Below are positions 1 through 5,899 of a DNA stretch of 5,901 nucleotides, in pieces (the stretch's first letter is position 1; every line of letters starts with the position of its first letter). Origin of the DNA: an uncultured Bacteroidota bacterium (GTDB lineage: Bacteria; Bacteroidota; Bacteroidia; Bacteroidales; 4484-276); assembly GCA_903930725.1 (NCBI GenBank), contig CAIYZW010000168.1:1-5901 (forward strand), given 5' to 3'. The notes beneath the pieces were generated by a model. The model saw only the letters and a program-made list of their open reading frames with translations. It did no database searches and was not told where the DNA came from. The translations under genes were made by a program, and so were the position numbers.

Positions 1-72
1 ATTTCCATTGCAGCCGGTCAGCATTATTCCTGTAAATGCAAGCATCAGTAAAAAAGGAATCAGTCTTTTCAT
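1..72 (-). CDS. N-terminus of a lipoprotein (partial, runs off the left edge)
   Basis: Only the first 24 codons are in the window. The ATG is the reverse complement of 70-72. The peptide has the layout of a type II (lipoprotein) signal peptide: a basic start MKR, a hydrophobic stretch at residues 4-18 and a lipobox L-T-G-C with the cysteine at residue 21. Cleavage before Cys21 and lipidation would anchor the mature protein to the inner or outer membrane. The residues after the cysteine (N-G-N) are too few to judge a Bacteroidota surface-export signal. A -33/-7-like element lies 22-58 bases upstream of the start. The function of the mature protein cannot be read from this fragment. I am fairly sure of the lipoprotein call because start, hydrophobic core and lipobox are all correctly spaced. 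Confidence 0.8.
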   Translation of the reverse strand, partial: MKRLIPFLLMLAFTGIMLTGCNGN

Positions 73-100
73 AATTTTCGTTTTTACCATCAAAAAACGG

Positions 101-130
101 CAATATTAGTATTTTTTTTAAAGCTGCAAA
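101..130 (-). promoter_or_regulatory. Candidate Bacteroidota promoter for the lipoprotein gene
   Basis: Read on the minus strand, TTTG (130 to 127) is followed after 18 bases by TAATATTG (108 to 101). This fits the Bacteroidota -33 TTTG and -7 TAnnTTTG pattern with one mismatch in the -7 element and a spacer about one base short. Transcription would start near 94-96, giving a leader of roughly 22 bases. It is assigned by pattern only, and AT-rich DNA gives such matches by chance. Confidence 0.4.
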
Positions 131-147
131 AAAGAGATATTTTTGCA
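125..147. repeat. Short inverted repeat between divergent genes
   Basis: TGCAAAAA (125-132) and TTTTTGCA (140-147) are perfect 8-base inverted arms around a 7-base spacer. The right arm overlaps the plus-strand -7 candidate and the left arm overlaps the minus-strand -33 candidate. It could be an operator for both divergent genes, but its low complexity makes chance a real alternative. Confidence 0.3.
138..145 (+). promoter_or_regulatory. Candidate -7 element for the 124-residue membrane protein gene
   Basis: TATTTTTG matches the Bacteroidota -7 consensus TAnnTTTG exactly. The expected -33 zone, about 19-21 bases upstream, is a T-run (112-119) rather than a clean TTTG. Transcription would begin near 152, giving a leader of about 60 bases that contains the hairpin at 161-180. 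Confidence 0.35.
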
Positions 148-154
148 AAAACAC

Positions 155-180
155 AAAAAAGTTATCCCCGAAGGGCTAAC
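155..180 (-). terminator. Hairpin with UUCG loop and U-run, terminator-like on the minus strand
   Basis: On the minus strand GTTAGCCC (180-173) pairs with GGGATAAC (168-161) across a TTCG loop, with one G/A mismatch. The loop is closed by C-G, the unusually stable C(UUCG)G form. Six T residues follow at once (160-155), then GTG and a further T-run. This is the form of an intrinsic terminator for leftward transcription. It lies just upstream of the lipoprotein promoter, so it would insulate that gene from leftward read-through. Read on the plus strand it is a leader hairpin with a CGAA loop, followed three bases later by a short T-run (184-189). Confidence 0.45.
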
Positions 181-212
181 CAAATTTTTCTGACAAAAGC
201 ATCGTAAAAATT

Positions 213-587
213 ATGAAAATCATCAAACGGATTTTTCTTGCAGTTTTAATTCTGGGATTATTATTTCTGGCCTTTTCGTATTGGGGCGTTTACGAAAGCG
301 GTGTAATGGCCGGCAAAGTTTTGCGAATCACGCAAAAAGGTGTGATATTTAAAACCTACGAAGGAAAACTCGACCTCGAAACATTTGGGGCCCTTAAAGG
401 AACTAGCCCGATAGCTTCGACCTTCGATTTTTCGGTGGAAGGAAAGGAAAAAGAGGTTGTAAAACAGCTGGAAAGTGTCTCGTTAAGCGGCGAACGCGTA
501 AACCTTCATTTTAAGAAACGGTATGTAAGATTCCCCTGGCGTGGCGACACAAAATACTTTATTACCCAGGTTGAAAGGTCAAAGTAA
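213..587 (+). CDS. Small single-span membrane protein, function unknown
   Basis: The protein has 124 residues. It starts MKIIKR, has one hydrophobic segment at about residues 5-23 (membrane anchor or uncleaved signal), then a soluble domain of about 100 residues. The basic N-terminus predicts that this domain faces the periplasm. Visible blocks are GVYESG...GKVLRITQKGVIFKTYEGKL (25-53), a central hydrophilic part, and SGERVNLHF followed by FPWRGDTKYF (92-116). From memory, this pattern belongs to a small family widespread in Bacteroidota whose members are sometimes labelled '6-phosphogluconate dehydrogenase'. I see no nucleotide-binding GxGxxG motif and the length is about a quarter of that enzyme, so I regard that label as an error. 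The gene is monocistronic: divergent from the lipoprotein gene and convergent with the glycosyltransferase unit. The ATG is the first start in frame and has no recognisable Shine-Dalgarno sequence, as is usual in this phylum. It has no evident tie to the glycan genes. Confidence 0.85.
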   Translation: MKIIKRIFLAVLILGLLFLAFSYWGVYESGVMAGKVLRITQKGVIFKTYEGKLDLETFGALKGTSPIASTFDFSVEGKEKEVVKQLESVSLSGERVNLHFKKRYVRFPWRGDTKYFITQVERSK

Positions 588-595
588 CAACCTGG
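566..595. terminator. Stem-loop at convergent gene ends, possible terminator
   Basis: CCAGGTTG (566-573) and CAACCTGG (588-595) form a perfect 8-base-pair stem around a 14-base loop that contains the TAA stop codon (585-587) of the plus-strand gene. The opposing glycosyltransferase gene ends at 608. Neither side has a convincing T-run, so it is a weak intrinsic terminator at best; it may instead block exonucleases or only slow polymerase. Confidence 0.35.
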
Positions 596-607
596 ATATT
601 TGCCTCT

Positions 608-1471
608 CTAAAAATTAAAAATCCTTTTGAGTAATTTTCGGGGATAAAGTGCCGCCGAAATCATCAGGAAAAAATATTTCAAAACCGGATTATCAGCATT
701 CTGAAATTTCCTGTAATATAAAATATGCAGGTAGTAGCCGTGTATCCGGTTCTCCGGGGTTTTTGTTCCAAAAATCCGATCCCTGAACATAAAAGTATTT
801 CTTATAAAATCAATTTTAAGGTTGCTGGTAGAGCTACCGGCATGAACCCGCATCCGGTAAAGAATCTGTGGCAGGTTTGCAAAACTACGGCTATCTTTAA
901 CCATCCTCGAAAAAATCTCGTAATCTTCGCCCGGAAAGATTTTCTGATAACGATACGAACGGTAAACTTCGCCTTTGACAAACGCAGTTGGATGCTGGAT
1001 TCCGTGCTCGCCCTTTTTATACGCCTTTTGGATTAGCGATGATTTTAATGCAAAATTTGAAATGTTGATGTCTCTTCCGGTTTCGCTGTTAAAATAAACG
1101 ACGTTGCAACCCAGCACATCAACGCCGGGGTTTGCCTCCATAAACTCAAATTGCAGCCGTATTCGTTCGGGAAGAAGCAGATCATCAGGATCGGCACGCA
1201 TTACATATTTTCCAAACGATACGTCAAGTGCCGCATTCAGTGCGGCGGTAAGACCCAGGTTTTTTTCAAAACGAATCACCTGCAAAAAATCAAGCATCGA
1301 AAAACTGTCGAGAACCTTGCCCGAATTATCCGTTGATCCATCGTCAACAATAATTAGCTGGCGTGGCTCGACGGTTGAACTTAGCACGCTGTTTACAAAA
1401 GCCGTAAGATACCTGCCGTTATTGTAATTTGGCACGATAACCGAAACATCAACTGTTGGCTTTCCGCTCAT
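608..1471 (-). CDS. Family 2 glycosyltransferase (GT-A fold)
   Basis: This 287-residue protein has a normal length for a stand-alone GT2 enzyme. Such enzymes transfer a sugar from a nucleotide-sugar to a glycan acceptor, usually lipid-linked, at the cytoplasmic face of the membrane. The N-terminal strand-loop is VSVIVPNYNNGRYL (9-22), followed by VDDGSTDNS (42-50) for nucleotide binding and RADPDD (92-97), which supplies the metal-binding D-x-D (D94, D96). Further on are HPTAF (160-164), GEDYE (181-185) with the likely catalytic-base region E182/D183, and YRMRVHAGSSTS (205-216), the usual C-terminal part of the fold. The last 28 residues are hydrophobic and basic (YFFLMISAALYPRKLLKRIF), consistent with peripheral membrane association. 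All key motifs are present, so it is probably active; donor and acceptor cannot be told. Its ATG overlaps the stop of the upstream remnant in an ATGA arrangement, so translation may be coupled. Confidence 0.93.
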   Translation of the reverse strand: MSGKPTVDVSVIVPNYNNGRYLTAFVNSVLSSTVEPRQLIIVDDGSTDNSGKVLDSFSMLDFLQVIRFEKNLGLTAALNAALDVSFGKYVMRADPDDLLLPERIRLQFEFMEANPGVDVLGCNVVYFNSETGRDINISNFALKSSLIQKAYKKGEHGIQHPTAFVKGEVYRSYRYQKIFPGEDYEIFSRMVKDSRSFANLPQILYRMRVHAGSSTSNLKIDFIRNTFMFRDRIFGTKTPENRIHGYYLHILYYRKFQNADNPVLKYFFLMISAALYPRKLLKRIFNF

Positions 1472-1884
1472 AAAATGGTTTTTAAATAATTACCAAAAAC
1501 AGTGGAATTAATAAACTCCTCCGTAACCTTCAAGTTCATCCCAAAACCGGTATTATTTTCAAGGAAATTGATTCGTTTTTCAAATCTGGTAGCCCGGGGC
1601 AATTTCACCGACCCGAATTGGGCAATAAAACGATTTGAAGCGTCTTCCGGTTTGTGGTTTCTATTTGAAGAAAGCTGCCTGTTATCAAGGTTTTTAAGCA
1701 ACTTTATCCGATTATCATTAAAGGATTTTACAAATCCAGCAATGCCAACGGGAAAGGTATTTTCGACTACGACCAGCAGAAAAACCTGATAGATTTGCAA
1801 CATGATACCGTGAGCCGCGCAACCGATGAATCGGGCGGTGCTATAAAATGGTACGACGATGCTAAGTTCAGGATTACCCACCAT
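1468..1884 (-). pseudogene. Truncated, motif-less remnant of a family 2 glycosyltransferase (open frame)
   Basis: The open frame has 138 codons, against about 250-330 for the family. Residues 6-20 (ELSIVVPFYSTARFI) are a clear GT2 first strand, and residues 28-118 follow the GT2 pattern, for example VKSFNDNRIKLL (52-63), NRFIAQFGSVKLP (84-96) and TRFEKRINFLENN (99-111). The catalytic positions are gone. Where I expect a sequence like NDGSTDNS there is ENTFPVGI (41-48), and where I expect LDSDD there is FGSVK (90-94), both in gapless register. The protein stops shortly after, so the acceptor half is missing. It cannot be a normal glycosyltransferase. It has no internal stop or frameshift, keeps an exact -7 promoter match upstream and ends in an ATGA overlap with the intact GT2. 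It is probably a pseudogene kept as a translated leader cistron; a non-catalytic partner protein is the less likely alternative. An AAGG about 7 bases before the ATG is the only Shine-Dalgarno-like sequence seen in the window. Confidence 0.7.
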
Positions 1885-1937
1885 TTTTGGCCTTGTTTTG
1901 CTGTTGCAAGATAAAAATAAATGATCAACTAAAATTT

Positions 1938-1945
1938 CAAAGATA
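1938..1945 (-). promoter_or_regulatory. Candidate -7 element of the glycosyltransferase unit
   Basis: Read on the minus strand this is TATCTTTG, an exact match to TAnnTTTG. No good TTTG is seen at the expected -33 distance (about 1965-1968). Transcription would start near 1931, giving a leader of about 47 bases before the ATG at 1884. It would drive both the remnant and the intact glycosyltransferase. Confidence 0.45.
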
Positions 1946-1955
1946 ATTTTTTTAA

Positions 1956-1963
1956 TACTTTTG
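1956..1963 (+). promoter_or_regulatory. Candidate -7 element of the ligase-TPR operon
   Basis: TACTTTTG matches TAnnTTTG exactly. A TTTC at 1935-1938, 17 bases upstream, is a weak -33 candidate. Transcription would start near 1970, leaving a leader of about 50 bases before the ATG at 2020. The element lies 10 bases from the opposing -7 element at 1938-1945, so the two core promoters overlap. Confidence 0.45.
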
Positions 1964-2019
1964 AACGTAATTTAAAATTATTTGATTGATCGGTAAATCA
2001 TTTGCGTACAAACACTAAT

Positions 2020-3993
2020 ATGAGTAAAAAGAATACTAACACCGCCAGCCACCTGCTTGACGATCAATCCATTCCATTTTATTTTCTTGCTGGTTTCCTG
2101 ATTGTTGTGATGCCGGTTTTTTACCTTTCGGTAGCCATTGATCAGGTTTTGATGCCTCGCCTGCTATTTCTGAATATTGTTCTGTTTTCGTTCCTGATTT
2201 ATCTGATAATCAGAAACCAAATGAACAAAATTGACTTTTCGATACTCCGGAAACCTGTGGTGGTGGTGTTTTTTTTATATTTTCTGGCGACGGCATTTTC
2301 GATGGTTTTTGCCAATAATTCAAGGGAAGGTCTTTTTGATTCCGTGAAAACTTTCGATGTTTTGGTGCTTGTTTTTTTACTTGCCAACGTATTTAAAAAC
2401 ACACCCGGATGGGCCGAAAAACTCTCCAAACTAATGATGGCAGCGGGATTTGTGGCTTTAGCCATCGGGTATTATCAATATCTCACGTTCGTGGTTGGGT
2501 CAACCGAAAAACTCCTTCCCGATGGCCATGAAACTATTTACATAGTCAAAGGATTGATGGCACACAAAAATCAATTTTCGGATTACATGATGATGCTTTT
2601 GCCATTTCTGATTTTTGGTGCATACCGTTTTAAAGATAAATTCAGATCCATTGCCATCACGCTGATTATACTGATTTTCGTCCTCATAATTTTACTTCAG
2701 ACGCGCTCGGTTTGGACCGGGATAATTATTGCGCTTCTGATTGGTTTTGCCTTGGTCCTGATTTTCTATAAAGAATATTCGTTACTAAGAAAAACACGAA
2801 ACACAATTGCCATTGTTTTTCTGGCAGTTGTAATTACCGGCGCGGGCATCATTGCTTTTGGCCGAAGCGAAAATAACAACTCATACCTGAGCAAATTACA
2901 AAGTATAATAAATCCACAAGCCAACAATAACCCATTCAGGCTAAAGGTGTGGGGAGCAACACTCGATTTGATAAAAGATAACCCGCTAACCGGCGTTGGT
3001 GCCGGCAACTGGCAGCTCGAAATTTCGAAATATCTGCCAAGCCTTAATCTTGCCAAACAAGAAATGAACTGGGGGCGTCCTCATAACGATTATTTATGGG
3101 CTTTTGCCGAAAAGGGTATTTTTGGATTCATTTTTTATATGTTGATTTTTATCATCTCACTGTTTTATGCTTTTGAGATAATCCGCAAACCCGGCGAAAA
3201 AGATCAAAAAATCCTTGCAGTATTATTAATCGGTGGCCTGATAAGTTACATGGTTGTTGCATTTTTTACTTTTACTTCCGAAAGGATTGACCATCAGGTT
3301 TACCTGGCCGTTTTTATCTCGGCAATTATTGCTGTGCAACAGCAGCAAAAACCAGTCAGGTCATTAACTTTTAACCGGTTGACATTTACAATTCCTGTTT
3401 TGGCCATGCTTATATTTGGGATAATTTTCGGTTTTGCAACTGTAAAACAAGAATTTCACCTAAAGGAGGCACACACATTTTTAAATTCAGGCAAATGGCA
3501 AAAAGCAATTTCGGAAGGACAGAAAGCAAAAAACGGCTTCCGGAATATTGAACCCGAAGGAATGCCGGTTGATTGCGTTATTGCCCAGGCCTACAGCAAC
3601 TCGGGTGATAACAAAACTGCCATTGCGTATTTCAATTCGGCACTTTTGGCGCATCCATATAATTTTATAGTTTTAAATAACCTGGGGAAATCGTACTTTT
3701 TGTCGGGGGATGTTCAAAACGCAAAAACTTATTTTGAAAAAGCACTGACTTATCTGCCGACTTTTACCGAATCGCTGGTAAACCTGGCATCTGTCGAATA
3801 TACCTTAAAGCACAAACGAAAGGCGTACAATTTACTGCTTAAAATCCCAAATTCCCAACGAACACCAGAAATCAGACAAAATATAAAAGCTTTGGATAAA
3901 GAATTGAAAAGGGCCGCAAAACGGGCTGCAATAAAAAAGGAAAGACAAGCCAGGGAACAATTAAATTCAAAAAGCTCAAATGAAAAAAAATAA
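2020..3993 (+). CDS. Wzy_C/O-antigen-ligase family membrane protein with C-terminal TPR domain (copy 1)
   Basis: The protein has 657 residues from the ATG at 2020. An in-frame TTG at 2002 would add six residues, but the ATG giving MSKKN is preferred because ATG is the usual start and the extra residues add nothing recognisable. By eye there are 13 membrane spans: 19-40, 46-65, 78-98, 108-125, 137-157, 184-203, 207-227, 230-251, 261-281, 364-386, 396-418, 424-441 and 454-474. Basic loops fall on the cytoplasmic side throughout. The large periplasmic loop (282-363) has the Wzy_C pattern: FRLKVW (306-311), NPLTGVGAGNW (321-331) and RPHNDYLW (353-360). H355 and R229 (in TRSVW) match the histidine and arginine that are essential in WaaL ligases; KGLMAHKN (177-184) is a further periplasmic motif. 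After span 13 come about three TPR units (517-615) and a basic helical tail (625-657). The family polymerises or transfers undecaprenyl-linked glycans; whether this one is a ligase to lipid A core, a protein O-glycosyl transferase or a polymerase cannot be decided here. Confidence 0.88.
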   Translation: MSKKNTNTASHLLDDQSIPFYFLAGFLIVVMPVFYLSVAIDQVLMPRLLFLNIVLFSFLIYLIIRNQMNKIDFSILRKPVVVVFFLYFLATAFSMVFANNSREGLFDSVKTFDVLVLVFLLANVFKNTPGWAEKLSKLMMAAGFVALAIGYYQYLTFVVGSTEKLLPDGHETIYIVKGLMAHKNQFSDYMMMLLPFLIFGAYRFKDKFRSIAITLIILIFVLIILLQTRSVWTGIIIALLIGFALVLIFYKEYSLLRKTRNTIAIVFLAVVITGAGIIAFGRSENNNSYLSKLQSIINPQANNNPFRLKVWGATLDLIKDNPLTGVGAGNWQLEISKYLPSLNLAKQEMNWGRPHNDYLWAFAEKGIFGFIFYMLIFIISLFYAFEIIRKPGEKDQKILAVLLIGGLISYMVVAFFTFTSERIDHQVYLAVFISAIIAVQQQQKPVRSLTFNRLTFTIPVLAMLIFGIIFGFATVKQEFHLKEAHTFLNSGKWQKAISEGQKAKNGFRNIEPEGMPVDCVIAQAYSNSGDNKTAIAYFNSALLAHPYNFIVLNNLGKSYFLSGDVQNAKTYFEKALTYLPTFTESLVNLASVEYTLKHKRKAYNLLLKIPNSQRTPEIRQNIKALDKELKRAAKRAAIKKERQAREQLNSKSSNEKK

Positions 3994-5899
3994 ATCGTCA
4001 AAAATCCAAACCGCCAAATCGGGGAAGATTTCAACTGAAATGATTCATTTTTATGTACTTGCAACGTTCTCGATACTTATTTTGCCGGTCATTTACGTAA
4101 AAAATGCGCTCGATCCCTCTTTGATGATCCGGTTATTTGCATTAAATATTTTCCTTTTAGGCGTTTCAGTTTATATTTTTCTAAACCCCAGGGATAATTC
4201 AAACGGTTTTGCTGTTCTCAGGCACTGGATTTATCCCATCTTTCTGGCATATTGCCTCATCACATTTATCTCCATGTTTTTTGCAGTCAATATTAAAGAA
4301 AGCTATTTTGATATTTCCAAAACCTTCTCAATCTTCATGCTCACAGCCTTAGCAGCAGTTATTTTTGTAACCACACCAGGCTGGCACAACAGGCTACCTA
4401 AATTTGTGATTTTCGCTGCATTGATAAATTGTTCTGTTGGATACGTTCAATATTATAACAACATTATTTTTGGAACTATTGAATTCCTGTCAAACGGCGA
4501 TCCGGCGATTTACTTAGTCAAAGGGTTGATGTCCCATAAAAACGTATATGCAATTTCCCTCATGCTTATGCTTACTTTCACTGGCTATGGAATTTACAAA
4601 TACCGGAATGGCTGGCAGTATTTGTCAATCATTACATCCTTACTTATTTTGATAATGATATTCCTGCTCCGCACACGTTCGGTTTGGGTCGGTTTTGCAG
4701 CCTCATTAAGTGTTTCGGTAGTATTACTGGTAGTTTTCGATAAGCAGTTTAATCTTCAAAAACTTTGGCGCATCATCCTGCTAACCGGAATAGTGGTGTT
4801 TTTAACAACCGTGGCTTTGATTCTCTTAACCGGAAAATCTTACAGCGACAATGTTTATATTAATCAGTTAAAAACCATCGTAAATCCAGGCGCAAGTAAT
4901 AACATGTTCCGGTTAAAAATATGGGAACTTAGCTCAAAAATGGTTGCCGACCATCCATTTACCGGGGTCGGTGCCGGCAACTGGAAATTAGTATCTCCGA
5001 ACTATTACGATGGATACAATTTTAAGAAAGAACAACTCAACTGGGTAAGACCACACAACGATTATATCTGGGTAATTACCGAAAAAGGCATTATTGGTTT
5101 CTTGCTGTTTATCGGCATGTTTGGGATTACTTTTTTTTATATGTTTAAAATCTTTTTCTCGAAAACACCGGTCGAATACAAAGTTTTCCTGTTGTTTATG
5201 ATGGCAGGATTGATTTCATACCTCACCGATTCATTGTTTTCTTTTCCCATCGAACGAATCGAAATCCAGACCTTTCTTGCATTGATCTTGGCGGCGTCCG
5301 TGGCAATTTATCATTCCCAAAACCCGAAAAAACCTTTTAAAATCAGCAAGTCGCCGGTTTTTATACCTGTTATAATTCTGCTTCTTTTATCAGTAGCTTA
5401 CAGTTATTCGTCATTCGAACTCGAACTTAAAGTTAAAAGAGCCAGAATTGCACAATCGCGTTCCGACTGGAAAGGAATGTTAAACGAAGCCCAATCCATT
5501 AATACAACTTTCAGAACCCTCGATGCCGAAGGCATGCCTGTTGATTGGTATTACGCGCTGGCTTATGTCAATTTAAAGGATACCGAAAAGGCCAAAGATC
5601 ATTATATAAAAGCCTACCACGAAAATCCTACCAAAATCCCGATCATGAACAATCTTGGGCAGTTATATTTTAATCAGGAAAACTACAACGAAGCCAAAGA
5701 CTGGTTTATGAAAGCACTCGCTATTCTGCCCGATTATTTCGAGGCAAACGTAAACCTCTCCGCAACTTATTCCAAACTTGGCGAATATGAAAATGCCCTC
5801 TCAACTTTAAATAATATCCCTGAACAAATGAGGGATGAGCGGATTTTGAAGAGTATAAATTCGCTTGAGAAAAAGATCAGTCAACAAAATAAAAAGTAA
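3980..5899 (+). CDS. Wzy_C/O-antigen-ligase family membrane protein with C-terminal TPR domain (copy 2)
   Basis: The protein has 639 residues and is complete; it is a tandem paralogue of the preceding gene, with the same architecture end to end. Spans by eye: 22-40, 50-68, 82-102, 112-130, 141-160, 187-206, 212-230, 235-254, 262-284, 367-389, 400-420, 427-445 and 459-476. Candidate catalytic or substrate residues are kept: R233 in TRSVW, H186 in KGLMSHKN, TGVGAGNW (328-335), and R357/H359 in VRPHNDYIW. The TPR region covers about 519-618, with helices such as MNNLGQLYF and EAKDWFMKALAILP; most of the long basic tail of copy 1 is absent. Over the loop and start of the next span (residues 300-373) I count 39 identities in 74 against copy 1 without gaps. 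The ATG at 3980 lies inside the end of copy 1 (14-base overlap), so the two are co-transcribed and probably translationally coupled. Conserved motifs with divergent spans suggest an old duplication under selection, with related but distinct substrates or a hetero-oligomer. Confidence 0.88.
   Translation: MKKNKSSKIQTAKSGKISTEMIHFYVLATFSILILPVIYVKNALDPSLMIRLFALNIFLLGVSVYIFLNPRDNSNGFAVLRHWIYPIFLAYCLITFISMFFAVNIKESYFDISKTFSIFMLTALAAVIFVTTPGWHNRLPKFVIFAALINCSVGYVQYYNNIIFGTIEFLSNGDPAIYLVKGLMSHKNVYAISLMLMLTFTGYGIYKYRNGWQYLSIITSLLILIMIFLLRTRSVWVGFAASLSVSVVLLVVFDKQFNLQKLWRIILLTGIVVFLTTVALILLTGKSYSDNVYINQLKTIVNPGASNNMFRLKIWELSSKMVADHPFTGVGAGNWKLVSPNYYDGYNFKKEQLNWVRPHNDYIWVITEKGIIGFLLFIGMFGITFFYMFKIFFSKTPVEYKVFLLFMMAGLISYLTDSLFSFPIERIEIQTFLALILAASVAIYHSQNPKKPFKISKSPVFIPVIILLLLSVAYSYSSFELELKVKRARIAQSRSDWKGMLNEAQSINTTFRTLDAEGMPVDWYYALAYVNLKDTEKAKDHYIKAYHENPTKIPIMNNLGQLYFNQENYNEAKDWFMKALAILPDYFEANVNLSATYSKLGEYENALSTLNNIPEQMRDERILKSINSLEKKISQQNKK

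Noticed and set aside
213..587. 6-phosphogluconate dehydrogenase identity for the 124-residue protein
   Set aside because: It has no dinucleotide-binding motif, is about a quarter of the enzyme's length and carries an N-terminal membrane anchor.
725..1427. Plus-strand open frames opposite the intact glycosyltransferase (725-1036, 1104-1427, 1151-1336)
   Set aside because: They lie wholly antisense to a gene with complete GT2 motifs, and their translations show no recognisable domain.
1502..1789. Plus-strand open frame of 95 codons opposite the glycosyltransferase remnant
   Set aside because: The minus-strand translation has clear GT2 similarity, while this one has none, so it is a shadow frame.
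2002..2019. TTG start at 2002 for the first ligase gene
   Set aside because: The ATG at 2020 is 18 bases downstream, gives a more usual N-terminus (MSKKN) and keeps all features; the six extra residues match nothing in copy 2. It is not excluded.
2199..4064. Minus-strand open frames inside the ligase genes (2199-2465, 2766-3056, 3750-4064)
   Set aside because: They are antisense to well-supported membrane proteins and have serine/threonine- and phenylalanine-rich compositions typical of reverse-strand shadows.
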